From Nitrospirales bacterium (GTDB lineage Bacteria; Nitrospirota; Nitrospiria; Nitrospirales; UBA8639), in the NCBI GenBank assembly GCA_029261305.1, contig JAJDBO010000115.1, positions 1 through 28,077 of the forward strand: a stretch of 28,077 nucleotides of DNA, written 5' to 3'. The position numbers and the translations under genes are program-made. Under the pieces are notes generated by a model, which had not been told where the DNA came from, did not search any database, and saw only the letters and a list, made by a program, of their open reading frames with translations. This document shows positions 6,721 to 14,145 of this stretch, one piece after another (position 1 is the first letter of the stretch; every line of letters starts with the position of its first letter).

Positions 6721-9081
6721 ATGTCACGAGTTCTCCTTGTTCATCATGACCCAGTGCAACGGCACTTCCTTGCGTTCTTTTTGGAGCATGAGGGATTCGA
6801 TGTGATCCAAAGCTCCAAGGCTGAGGAAGCTTGTCGCCTGCTTCAGGCACAAGATGCGTTTGATGCGCTGTTGATCGATTTGCATTTGCCCGGTGTCAAT
6901 GGGTGGGAATGTTGTCGGCTACTTCGAAATTCCTATGATGATCGGTTTTCCAATATCCCCCTTATCTGTTTGTCCTCGCGTGTTTCACAGGTAGAGGGTG
7001 AACGGGTCACTTCCTATCTAGGAGGACATGCATTTATTTCATTGCCTGCCGAACCTATCATGTTACGACAGATTCTCCTCGATGTGCTTGCTAGCAACCG
7101 ACTTGTGCCCTCGCCTCGGGTGTTGTTTGTCGGAGGTCTAGGAGAGTGGTGGAGTGAACAAGCGCAAAGCTTTCAACAACAGGGATGGATCGTCGAAGCC
7201 TGCCACGGAGTTGATGATGCTACCGCACAAGTAGTCGCGCATCCCCCTGACCTTCTCGTGATGTATCATTCTGTCGATGGCATCTCGAATTTGGATAGGC
7301 TCTCTTCCCTCAAATCCCAAGTTCGATTAGCGCGAACTATTCTCGTCACTGGCGATCATGACCCCCAAGTGGCCATAGAAGCCATTTTGGGTGGTGTCGA
7401 TGAATTCATACGTGAGCCTTTGGCTTCCGGCTATCTTAACCTCTTGTTTGCCAAATCCGAGCGAGCCCGTGTGGGATATTTGTTGGAGAGGGAAGAACGG
7501 AGCATGGCTTTGGCGCTGAAACCTCGGGATGGTGATTTGGAAAGATTTCTCTTGGCTTTCGATGAGATCGTGATCCTAGCCGATGGTGAAGGCAGGATTG
7601 TCACAATCAATGAGCAGGGCAAAGAGCTCTTGAAATGGACTGCTCACGAACTATTTGGCCAAAGCCTGGCATTTCTTGATCCTACTGGAACAGCAGAGAG
7701 CTTTTGGTCAGATCAGAATGCTTCTGGTCCACAAGAAACTTCGTTTCGTACTCAAGATGGTCGAATGTTGGAGGTCCTGGTTTCGGCCTATTCGGTGCGC
7801 GGCTCTGGAAGCATTCGGCGTATTCTTGTCGCCAAAAATATCTCCGAGCTTGCGTTGGCCCGCAAGGAAATTAGTCGGTTGCAAGACCAAGTGCATGAAC
7901 TTGAAGATCTGAAAGCGGTGGAAAGACTTGCCGGAGGCATTGCTCATGATGTGAATAATATCCTTATGGCCATCCAAGGGCATGCGAGTCTCCTGACCTA
8001 TAAAGCATCTGCGGATATTTCAACGGAACGACCTGTGGAAGTCATTCTTCAAGCGGCCCATCGGGGCCAGGAGTTAACTGCTCAACTTCTCGGAAAAGCC
8101 AGGCGAGGGAAAGAACGTAGATCGTCCATTGACCTCCAAGGTACCATTGAGGAGGTGCTCGCCCTGCTCTCTGAAAATCGTCTCGTTGGAATTCAGGTGA
8201 GTCGAGATTATCAGGCCCACGATTCGTGGATCACAGGCAATGTTCGGCAATTGCATCAGGTGGTGCTGAACCTCATCGTCAATGCTTGTGATGCCATGCC
8301 CAATGGAGGAAATCTTAAGGTGTCAACGGTAGCTCATCAAGCTGGAGACTGGATCGGTTACCAAGAGACCCCATTTTCCCAAGATCCCTTTATTGAACTC
8401 ATTATTTCGGATACGGGATGTGGTATTCCTGAGGAACTACACAAGACGGTATTTGAACCATTTTTTTCGACGAAACCTGCCAATCAAGGGTCGGGAATGG
8501 GGCTGGCGATTGTGAAAGAAATTGTAGAGGCGCAGGGGGGACACATTGCTATCGTCAGTGAGGTCAACCACGGGACCGCGTTTCACCTGTGTTTTGCCCA
8601 GAGCCAAAGTGGTAAGTCTAGCCTGATCCATCTTCCGACCGTGCTGGGAATATCCCATCCTAAGGTCCTAGTAGTGGATGACGAACCTCTGGTCCTAGAA
8701 ACCGCCGTGGAAATGTTGCGTCTCTTGGGATGCGAATCTGTGATTGCACATAGCGGTGAGGAGGCGATTTCCCAATATCGAATTGACCCAAGTGATATTT
8801 GTGCGATTGTGTTGGATCTCTCCATGCCATCAATGGATGGGGAAGCCTGTTTTGAGGCGCTCCGAGCGATCAATCCTTCTGTGAAGATAATATTTGCTAG
8901 TGGAATGGAGGGTACGATTTCTGTGCAACAGCAGGTTGAAAAAGGTTTGGCAGGGTTTGTGCAGAAGCCTTTTGATGTGGAGGATTTGTCTCTGGTGTTT
9001 AAGCACGTCTTTTTCGAAGATCTGCAGAACGAAGGATATGTATTATCTGGCGTGTCATCGGCGACAAAGGAAGGCCTGTAA
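6721..9081 (+). CDS. Cytosolic hybrid histidine kinase (REC-like, REC-like, PAS, HisKA, HATPase, REC)
   Basis: A 786-residue soluble sensor kinase. Residues 1-125 look like a receiver that is partly degenerate: D53 is kept (LLIDLHLPG), but the acidic pair is HHD and the usual lysine is replaced in FISLPAEP. Residues 132-250 look like a second receiver that has lost the phospho-acceptor (LLVMYHSVDG). A PAS domain follows (about 275-375), then the phospho-acceptor H409 in GGIAHDVNNIL, the N box around N521 (NACDAMP), G boxes DTGCGIP (564-570) and GSGMGLAIV (590-598), and a complete C-terminal receiver with D699 and K749. No membrane segments. The GGIAHD-type H box and C-terminal receiver resemble the NtrB-like/hybrid class. 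I prefer ATG 6721; a TTG at 6700 would add seven residues. Confidence 0.92.
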   Translation: MSRVLLVHHDPVQRHFLAFFLEHEGFDVIQSSKAEEACRLLQAQDAFDALLIDLHLPGVNGWECCRLLRNSYDDRFSNIPLICLSSRVSQVEGERVTSYLGGHAFISLPAEPIMLRQILLDVLASNRLVPSPRVLFVGGLGEWWSEQAQSFQQQGWIVEACHGVDDATAQVVAHPPDLLVMYHSVDGISNLDRLSSLKSQVRLARTILVTGDHDPQVAIEAILGGVDEFIREPLASGYLNLLFAKSERARVGYLLEREERSMALALKPRDGDLERFLLAFDEIVILADGEGRIVTINEQGKELLKWTAHELFGQSLAFLDPTGTAESFWSDQNASGPQETSFRTQDGRMLEVLVSAYSVRGSGSIRRILVAKNISELALARKEISRLQDQVHELEDLKAVERLAGGIAHDVNNILMAIQGHASLLTYKASADISTERPVEVILQAAHRGQELTAQLLGKARRGKERRSSIDLQGTIEEVLALLSENRLVGIQVSRDYQAHDSWITGNVRQLHQVVLNLIVNACDAMPNGGNLKVSTVAHQAGDWIGYQETPFSQDPFIELIISDTGCGIPEELHKTVFEPFFSTKPANQGSGMGLAIVKEIVEAQGGHIAIVSEVNHGTAFHLCFAQSQSGKSSLIHLPTVLGISHPKVLVVDDEPLVLETAVEMLRLLGCESVIAHSGEEAISQYRIDPSDICAIVLDLSMPSMDGEACFEALRAINPSVKIIFASGMEGTISVQQQVEKGLAGFVQKPFDVEDLSLVFKHVFFEDLQNEGYVLSGVSSATKEGL

Positions 9082-9104
9082 CTTCTTGAAAGGTGAGGAA
9101 CCCT

Positions 9105-9584
9105 ATGGAAATGGTAACAAGTCGATTTGGCACTGTTGAAATCCCGGATGAACACATTTTGACATTTCATTCAGGGCTCATCGGGTTTACGGAGCATAAA
9201 CGGTATTCGTTGTTGGGGGATGCGCGAGGCATTGGCTATCAATGGTTACAGTCTCTCGATGAAGGGAACATTGCCTTTGTTGTCGTGGAGCCTGGGGTCG
9301 TCAAGTCTGACTATCACGTAGAGATTCAAGACGATGCGCTGCATGAAATTGAGTTTCAAGAGGGAGATGATGTGGTAGTGCTATCCATAGTGACGATTCC
9401 CCCAGATGAACCAGAAAAAGCTACCGCCAATTTACAAGGACCTTTAGTGATAAATGCCACGCGGAATCGCGGGAAACAAATTATTCTCAATGAATCCTAT
9501 CCTATTCGATACCCCTTAATTCCTGAGAAACCTCGTGTGGAGCATGAGGAAGAAAAAACAGTGCAAACTGCGGTGAACACGTAA
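9105..9584 (+). CDS. fliW: Flagellar assembly factor FliW
   Basis: FliW binds free flagellin and also antagonises CsrA, so that flagellin translation tracks filament assembly. The 159-residue protein shows the family layout: an N-terminal beta strand TSRFGTVEIPDEHILTF, then HSGLIGFTEHKRYSLL, a WLQSLDEGNIAFVVVEP segment, and near the end NLQGPLVINATRNRGKQI with the LNESYPIRYPL tail. I start at ATG 9105 because AAGGTGAGG (9090-9098) lies at good spacing; a GTG at 9093 inside that ribosome site would add four residues. It follows the kinase gene by 23 bases and precedes csrA, the standard FliW-CsrA pairing. Confidence 0.96.
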   Translation: MEMVTSRFGTVEIPDEHILTFHSGLIGFTEHKRYSLLGDARGIGYQWLQSLDEGNIAFVVVEPGVVKSDYHVEIQDDALHEIEFQEGDDVVVLSIVTIPPDEPEKATANLQGPLVINATRNRGKQIILNESYPIRYPLIPEKPRVEHEEEKTVQTAVNT

Positions 9585-9645
9585 TTAGCTGAAACTTGTA
9601 AGGACCTTTATTTACATATGATCTCAGCCTGCCAAGGAGGGCAGC

Positions 9646-9903
9646 ATGCTTATTCTAACTCGCAAGGAAGGCGAAGGAATCCGTCTCGGAGAAAACATTC
9701 GTGTTGTTCTCGTCCAGTTGAAAGGTAACCAAGTGAGACTTGGGATCGAATGCCCAAACAGTATGCGTGTGTTACGGGAAGAGTTGTATCAAGCCGTTCG
9801 GCAAGAAAACCTCGCTGCTATGGTTGCTGATCCAGGCAAAGTTCCAAGTTTGACCAAACATATTTTGCCAAAATCTTCTTCTGATACGGCGAAACCTCAG
9901 TGA
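9646..9903 (+). CDS. csrA: Carbon storage/translation regulator CsrA with C-terminal extension
   Basis: CsrA dimers bind GGA motifs in mRNA leaders and usually block ribosome access. The N-terminal 50 residues are canonical: MLILTRKEGEGIRLGENI, KGNQVRLGIECP, and VLREELY with RNA-contact residues L4, R6 and R44 in place. At 85 residues it is longer than the 61 of E. coli. The extra tail (about residues 56-85) is polar and unlike a structured domain. Longer C-termini are a known trait of CsrA proteins that are controlled by FliW, which contacts that part of CsrA. The ribosome site AAGGAGGG (9634-9641) is strong. It is 61 bases after fliW and is the last regulatory gene before the glycan cluster. 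Confidence 0.97.
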   Translation: MLILTRKEGEGIRLGENIRVVLVQLKGNQVRLGIECPNSMRVLREELYQAVRQENLAAMVADPGKVPSLTKHILPKSSSDTAKPQ

Positions 9904-10004
9904 TCTTTCCCCTATTAACGTCCATCCGATCGAGTACTGTGATCGAGTTGCAAGGGGTGGACCTCTAGCCAATTTTGCCTCATCAAAACTGCCTGCCGGT
10001 CGAA

Positions 10005-10026
10005 TTTTCCTACCCTTGTAGGGAAG
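10005..10026. other. Hairpin downstream of csrA
   Basis: TTCCTAC (10007-10013) pairs with GTAGGGA (10018-10024) around the loop CCTT, with one G-T pair; the stem can be extended weakly by two more pairs. No T-run follows, so it is not called a terminator. Confidence 0.35.
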
Positions 10027-10085
10027 GAACGACCTTTCGCGCTTCACATAACTATTAAAATCTGGCTATCAATGTCGGTGTTTTT

Positions 10086-10126
10086 ATGTGGGATAGTCTG
10101 ACAATGGCATGTGGGGAAGTCTGACA
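10086..10126. repeat. Pair of 18-base direct repeats upstream of pseB
   Basis: ATGTGGGATAGTCTGACA (10086-10103) and ATGTGGGGAAGTCTGACA (10109-10126) differ at only two positions and have a 23-base period, about two helical turns. This is the sort of arrangement seen for tandem regulator sites, but it could also be debris of a mobile element end. They lie 115-155 bases before the pseB start. Confidence 0.65.
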
Positions 10127-10133
10127 CTTCCCC
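10113..10133. other. Perfect 8-bp inverted repeat overlapping the second direct repeat
   Basis: GGGGAAGT (10113-10120) and ACTTCCCC (10126-10133) form a perfect stem around the loop CTGAC. The sequence that follows is AGTCAAAATC, not a T-run, so an operator or an RNA hairpin is more likely than a terminator. Confidence 0.6.
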
Positions 10134-10190
10134 AGTCAAAATCGACAAAAATCATCCATCTGCCACTAATCTAATAATGGCATGAATATT

Positions 10191-10229
10191 GGAGGGAGTG
10201 ACTAGGAAGGTCTATAGCCTCAGGAAGGA
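10191..10229 (+). promoter_or_regulatory. GGA-rich leader of pseB, possible CsrA target
   Basis: Five GGA triplets occur in 39 bases (10191, 10195, 10205, 10223 and 10227), the last two inside CAGGAAGGAG, the ribosome site of pseB. CsrA recognises A(N)GGA, preferably in hairpin loops, and blocks translation by covering the ribosome site. GGA triplets are also part of any good ribosome site, so the count alone is only suggestive. The csrA gene itself lies just upstream. Confidence 0.35.
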
Positions 10230-10240
10230 GTTTATCTGTC

Positions 10241-11308
10241 ATGGCCAAAAATTTATCGAGTCTCATCCAGCGGCATCTTCAGGGCAAGACGATTTTGCTG
10301 ACCGGGGGTACGGGGTCCTTTGGGCAACGATTGACGAAGATCTTAGTCGAGCACTTTTCATTTAAAGCCCTAAGAATATTCAGTCGGGATGAGTTGAAAC
10401 AACATGATATGTCTCGCCAATTCACCGATGATCGGATTCGATATTTAATTGGTGATGTGAGAGATGCCAATCGAGTGCAGCGGGCCGTGCAGGGTGTCGA
10501 TCTGATTATCCATGCTGCCGCCATGAAACAAGTACCAACCTGTGAATATAATCCGTTTGAGGCAGTCCGGACTAACGTGATGGGGGCTCAAAATCTCATT
10601 GATGCCTCCATTGATCAACATGTTGCGCAAATTATGGCACTGAGTACGGATAAGGCGGTAAATCCCATAAATTTGTATGGCGCTACGAAGCTTTGTGCTG
10701 AGCGTATTTTTGTTCAAGGGAATAGTTATGTGGGCTCGGGGCCTACACGAATGAGCTGTGTGCGTTACGGGAACGTGTTGGGGAGTCGTGGCAGTGTGGT
10801 CCCGGTCTTTGAGACTCAACGTCAGCAAGGCGAAGTGACGGTGACGGATAAGCGCATGACGAGATTTTGGCTCAGCTTGGATCAAGCCGCCTGGTTTGTG
10901 TTGCGGTGTCTTACGCTGACTCGAGGAGGAGAAATTTTTGTGCCAAAGATTCCCAGCATTGGAGTTTTAGATCTGGTGAAAGCCATGGCACCTGAATGTG
11001 CAATCAAATATATCGGCCTCCGTCCTGGAGAAAAACTTCACGAAGTTCTCCTCACCGAAGATGAGAGTCGGCATGCGATGGAGTATGACGATCTTTTTAC
11101 GGTGCTTCCTGAATACCAATCTTGGCAGGGGCGGGCCCGGGAGGGGGCTGCTGGGAAACGTCGTTCTCTTCCAGAAGGTTTTCGATATAGCAGTGAGAAT
11201 AATACTCATTGGTTGTCTGTCCCCGAATTGAGAAACCTTTTGGTCCAAAATGGATTTAGTGCTGGAACTTTAGCGACCAAGAAATCTCGCGGACTTGTGG
11301 TGTATTGA
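10241..11308 (+). CDS. pseB: UDP-GlcNAc 4,6-dehydratase (inverting), PseB
   Basis: PseB (FlaA1 family) turns UDP-GlcNAc into UDP-2-acetamido-2,6-dideoxy-beta-L-arabino-hex-4-ulose, the first step to pseudaminic acid. The NAD(P)-binding Rossmann motif TGGTGSFG is at 21-28. The typical FlaA1 segments FSRDELKQ (47-54), HAAAMKQVP (91-99) and STDKAVNPINLYGATK (135-150) are present. The catalytic set D137, K138 and Y146 fits the short, single-domain PseB type rather than the long membrane-bound PglF type. RYGNVLGSRGSVVP and the substrate-site LRPGEKLHE are also kept. It has 355 residues, a little longer than the usual 330-345. It is the first gene after the 337-bp gap and has the site GGAAGGAG, so it probably heads the cluster. 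Confidence 0.94.
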   Translation: MAKNLSSLIQRHLQGKTILLTGGTGSFGQRLTKILVEHFSFKALRIFSRDELKQHDMSRQFTDDRIRYLIGDVRDANRVQRAVQGVDLIIHAAAMKQVPTCEYNPFEAVRTNVMGAQNLIDASIDQHVAQIMALSTDKAVNPINLYGATKLCAERIFVQGNSYVGSGPTRMSCVRYGNVLGSRGSVVPVFETQRQQGEVTVTDKRMTRFWLSLDQAAWFVLRCLTLTRGGEIFVPKIPSIGVLDLVKAMAPECAIKYIGLRPGEKLHEVLLTEDESRHAMEYDDLFTVLPEYQSWQGRAREGAAGKRRSLPEGFRYSSENNTHWLSVPELRNLLVQNGFSAGTLATKKSRGLVVY

Positions 11309-11323
11309 AAGGTCTGAGGCCAA

Positions 11324-12484
11324 ATGATTCCTTACGGACGACATAGTATCGATGAACGTGACATTGCTGCAGTCGTGGATGTGTTGCAATCGGATTGGTT
11401 AACGACAGGGCCGACATTGGTTGAATTCGAGAACGCTGTCGCCCACATGGTTGAGACACGAGAGGCCGTTGCTGTGTCCAATGGAACGGCTGCCCTTCAT
11501 TGCGCGATGCATGCCATTGAATTGCAACCAGGAGATGAAGTCATTCTTCCACCACTCACGTTCGTGGCCACCGCCAATGCCATTGTGATGTGTGGGGGCG
11601 TGCCGGTGTTTGCGGATGTTGATCCCGAGACGCTGTTACTCGATCCTGAAGCGGTTGAAGCAAAAATCACTCCTCAAACCAAGGCGATCCTTGCAGTGGA
11701 CTATGCGGGGCAGCCCTGTGACTACGAAGCGCTTCGTGATATTGCGAAACGGCACGGGTTAGTTCTCATGGCGGATGCCTGCCATGCCTTGGGGGCGTCG
11801 CTGAATGGCCGGCCTGTAGGTTCGTTGGCTGACATTACGATCTTTAGTTTTCATCCGGTGAAGGCCATGACCACGGGCGAAGGTGGGATGGTTGTGACAC
11901 AGAGGTGCAGGTATGCGAAACGGATACGAATGTTTCGCAATCATGGCATCACGACAGATCATCAAGAACGCTCGGCCAAACAGACGTGGGAATATCAGAT
12001 GATCTGTTTGGGCATGAATTACCGGCTGACAGATTTTCAATGTGCGTTGGGGTTGAGCCAGCTACGAAAACTTCAGGGGTGGGTTACGCGTCGGCAGGCC
12101 ATTGCTTCTCAGTATGACAATGCCTTAGCCACCATCTCAGGGATTTATCCAGTTTCGACCCGTTTTGGTGTGTCCCATGCCTACCATTTGTATGTGATTC
12201 AGGTTGAGAAAGAAGAGTGTGAAATTGACCGCGCCACCTTGTTTTCATTACTGCGGGAACATGGGATTGGGGTTCAGGTGCATTATATTCCTGTGCACCT
12301 GCAGCCGTTCTACCGTGATCGTTTTGGGACAAAGCCAGGACTCTGTCCTCATGCGGAGGCAGCGTATGAAAGTATTCTGTCCTTGCCCATATATCCTGGA
12401 TTAAAAAATGAAGAGGTTCTGAACGTTATTGATCAAGTGAAAAATATTGCATTCAGTCACGGATTGACTACGACGGCTGTGTGA
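11324..12484 (+). CDS. pseC: UDP-4-amino-4,6-dideoxy-N-acetyl-beta-L-altrosamine transaminase, PseC
   Basis: PseC (DegT/DnrJ/EryC1 family, also like SpsC) uses PLP and glutamate to aminate C4 of the PseB product. Seen here: the start IPYGRHSIDERDIAAVVDVL, the phosphate-site region VSNGTAALHCA (51-61), D151 in ADACHALGA, and the Schiff-base lysine K180 in FSFHPVKAMTTGEGG. RYRxN-type residues appear as MNYRLTDFQCALGLSQL, and the late VHYIPVHLQPFYR segment is typical. The length of 386 residues is normal. It starts 15 bases after pseB with GAGG at suitable spacing, so the two are translated together. Family assignment is firm; the exact sugar stereochemistry follows from pairing with the inverting PseB. 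Confidence 0.93.
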   Translation: MIPYGRHSIDERDIAAVVDVLQSDWLTTGPTLVEFENAVAHMVETREAVAVSNGTAALHCAMHAIELQPGDEVILPPLTFVATANAIVMCGGVPVFADVDPETLLLDPEAVEAKITPQTKAILAVDYAGQPCDYEALRDIAKRHGLVLMADACHALGASLNGRPVGSLADITIFSFHPVKAMTTGEGGMVVTQRCRYAKRIRMFRNHGITTDHQERSAKQTWEYQMICLGMNYRLTDFQCALGLSQLRKLQGWVTRRQAIASQYDNALATISGIYPVSTRFGVSHAYHLYVIQVEKEECEIDRATLFSLLREHGIGVQVHYIPVHLQPFYRDRFGTKPGLCPHAEAAYESILSLPIYPGLKNEEVLNVIDQVKNIAFSHGLTTTAV

Positions 12485-12519
12485 GGCACACCGGTCAACT
12501 TCCCCCGAATCGAGGCACG

Positions 12520-13392
12520 ATGTCAGTACGATTTGTTGCAGAAGTCTCCAGTAATCACCACCGGGATTTGGATCGGTGTTTGGCGTTTATCGATCAGTCT
12601 GCCGCTATAGGTTGTGCGGCTGTAAAATTTCAATTGTTTAAGATTCGCGAACTCTTTGCTCCTGCGGCGTTAGAGCAGAATGAGGAGCTGTTACGCCGTG
12701 AGCAATGGGAATTGCCGGTGTCCTTTTTGCCTCATTTGGCGGACCGTTGCCGCCAACGGGGCATTCAATTTTCCTGCACTCCCTTTTATTTGAAGGCCGT
12801 GACGGAACTCGAACCCTATGTTGATTTTTTCAAAGTGGCGTCCTACGAATTGTTGTGGGATGACTTGTTAATCGCTTGCGCACGAACTCAAAAGCCTGTG
12901 GTGCTCTCCACAGGGATGGCGACATTGGAAGAAGTGATCCATGCCACAAGGGTCGTGCGGGAGGCCGGATGCGAAGACTTTACCGTATTACACTGTGTCT
13001 CTGGATATCCTGCTGCCCCCAGTGAATGTAATCTTTCAAGTCTTGAAGCACTCCGTGAAAGTTGCCGGTGTGCCGTTGGATGGTCAGACCACACGGTGAA
13101 TCCAGCCGTGGTACTTCGAGCGGTCCATCGATGGGGGGCGTCAATGGTGGAATTTCATTTGGATTTGGATCAGCAGGGTGAGGAATATCAGTCTGGCCAT
13201 TGCTGGCTTCCAGAAGAGATTGCTCCCGTGATTCAAAGTGTGGACTGTGGATTTGGTGCGGATGGGCTTGGCGTAAAGACGCCAACCGTCAGTGAGATGG
13301 ACGAGCGACAGTGGCGTGCTGATCCTTCAGATGGCATGCGACCACTTCAACATGTGAGGGAAACATGGAAACAACCAGCCAACGTCCTTTAG
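12520..13392 (+). CDS. NeuB-family nonulosonic acid synthase (PseI/SpsE-like), lacking the SAF domain
   Basis: Enzymes of this family condense phosphoenolpyruvate with a six-carbon amino sugar to give a nine-carbon nonulosonic acid. The TIM barrel is recognisable: AEVSSNHHRD with E8 (7-16), AVKFQLFK (34-41), FSCTPF (84-89), VASYEL (106-111), LSTGMATLEE (129-138), LHCVSGYP (157-164), GWSDHT with H191, and EFHLDLD with H213 where the family has EKHFTLD. The protein ends at residue 290, so the usual C-terminal antifreeze-like SAF domain (total about 345) is missing. I prefer ATG 12520, which has GAGG before it and begins at the first barrel strand; a GTG at 12481 would overlap the pseC stop by four bases. 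It overlaps the next gene by 28 bases. Confidence 0.85.
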   Translation: MSVRFVAEVSSNHHRDLDRCLAFIDQSAAIGCAAVKFQLFKIRELFAPAALEQNEELLRREQWELPVSFLPHLADRCRQRGIQFSCTPFYLKAVTELEPYVDFFKVASYELLWDDLLIACARTQKPVVLSTGMATLEEVIHATRVVREAGCEDFTVLHCVSGYPAAPSECNLSSLEALRESCRCAVGWSDHTVNPAVVLRAVHRWGASMVEFHLDLDQQGEEYQSGHCWLPEEIAPVIQSVDCGFGADGLGVKTPTVSEMDERQWRADPSDGMRPLQHVRETWKQPANVL

Positions 13393-14144
13393 CAATCGTC
13401 CAGGCTCGAATGGGTTCGACCCGGTTGCCTGGAAAAGTGATGCGGACCCTGATCGGGAAGCCAGTGCTGTGGCATGTCGTTGATCGATTACGGTTTTGCC
13501 AGAACGTCGAAGCGATTGTGGTCGCAACAACAACTGAATCAGAAGATGATGTGATTGAGGATTGGTGTTGTGCGGATTGGGTACGATGTTTCCGAGGGAG
13601 CCAAGAGGATGTGCTTGATCGGTATTATCAAGCCGCCAAATTTTATCAGGCGTCTTCCATCCTTCGTATCACCGCCGATTGTCCAGCGATTGACCCCGTG
13701 GTGGTTGATGAATTGCTGAGCGAATATGAGGCTCACTCCTATGATCTTTGCGGGTTGTCGGGGTCGTTTCCCGATGGCCTGGATTGTGAGGTGTTGTCCT
13801 TCTCCGCATTGGAGCGGGCATGGAGAGAAGCCGAAATGGCTTCGGAGCGTGAGCATGTCACTCCTTATATTCATACACACCCAGAAATTTTTCGGCTTGG
13901 AAAGTTCATCAAATTTTTCAACCTTGAACATCATCGATGGACGCTTGATGAAGAATCAGATTTTCGTTTTCTCGAACGGGTCTTCCATCGCTTGTATCAA
14001 GAAGGCGAGCCGTTTCTGACATCGGATGTGTTGGCGTTGCTAGGGCGTGAACCCGAGTTGATGTCAATCAATCAGGGTATTATTCGAAACGAAGGGTATC
14101 TTCGATCTCTCGAAGCCGATCATCGGATTGGGGTAAGGAGCTAA
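13365..14144 (+). CDS. spsF: SpsF-type cytidylyltransferase (CMP-sugar synthesis)
   Basis: Likely activates the nonulosonic acid with CTP. The 259-residue protein starts with the nucleotide-binding signature QARMGSTRLPGK (13-24), the SpsF variant of the NeuA/KdsB/PseF fold; NeuA proper has a PARGGSKR form. Later marks are GSQEDVLDRYYQAA, RITADCPAIDP with the metal-binding Asp of ADCP, FPDGLDCEV, and SEREHVTPYI, all standard for SpsF. The ATG at 13365 lies inside the end of the preceding synthase gene and has GAGGGA before it, pointing to translational coupling. In Bacillus subtilis, SpsE, SpsF and SpsG form the same trio as the synthase, this enzyme and PseG here. The sugar substrate is inferred. 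Confidence 0.9.
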   Translation: METTSQRPLAIVQARMGSTRLPGKVMRTLIGKPVLWHVVDRLRFCQNVEAIVVATTTESEDDVIEDWCCADWVRCFRGSQEDVLDRYYQAAKFYQASSILRITADCPAIDPVVVDELLSEYEAHSYDLCGLSGSFPDGLDCEVLSFSALERAWREAEMASEREHVTPYIHTHPEIFRLGKFIKFFNLEHHRWTLDEESDFRFLERVFHRLYQEGEPFLTSDVLALLGREPELMSINQGIIRNEGYLRSLEADHRIGVRS

Positions 14145-14145
14145 C

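Larger units (their letters stand above)
9904..10240. other. 337-bp intergenic region between csrA and pseB
   Basis: This is the only gap above 300 bases. I see no gene in it on either strand: a minus-strand frame here has no family resemblance. It holds four things, from left to right. An imperfect 8-bp inverted repeat GTCCATCC/GGGTGGAC spans 9920-9962 around a 27-base loop. A small hairpin lies at 10005-10026. Two 18-base direct repeats and an 8-bp inverted repeat lie at 10086-10133. A GGA-rich leader at 10191-10229 ends in the pseB ribosome site. None of the hairpins is followed by a T-run, so no intrinsic terminator is called. No confident sigma-70 promoter was found, although a promoter for the pse cluster would be expected here. 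Confidence 0.7.

Noticed and set aside
9772..10047. Minus-strand reading frame spanning the csrA end and the intergenic gap
   Set aside because: It overlaps csrA antisense, has a low-complexity basic sequence and no family resemblance.
10178..10193. Sigma-54-like promoter upstream of pseB (TGGCAT, five bases, TTGGA)
   Set aside because: The -24 GG and spacing fit, but the -12 element has GG instead of the near-invariant GC and the -24 box ends in T. Too weak to annotate.
9904..10240. c-di-GMP riboswitch (GEMM) in the pseB leader, given the nearby cyclase
   Set aside because: I could not find the conserved core of the aptamer; only simple hairpins are present.
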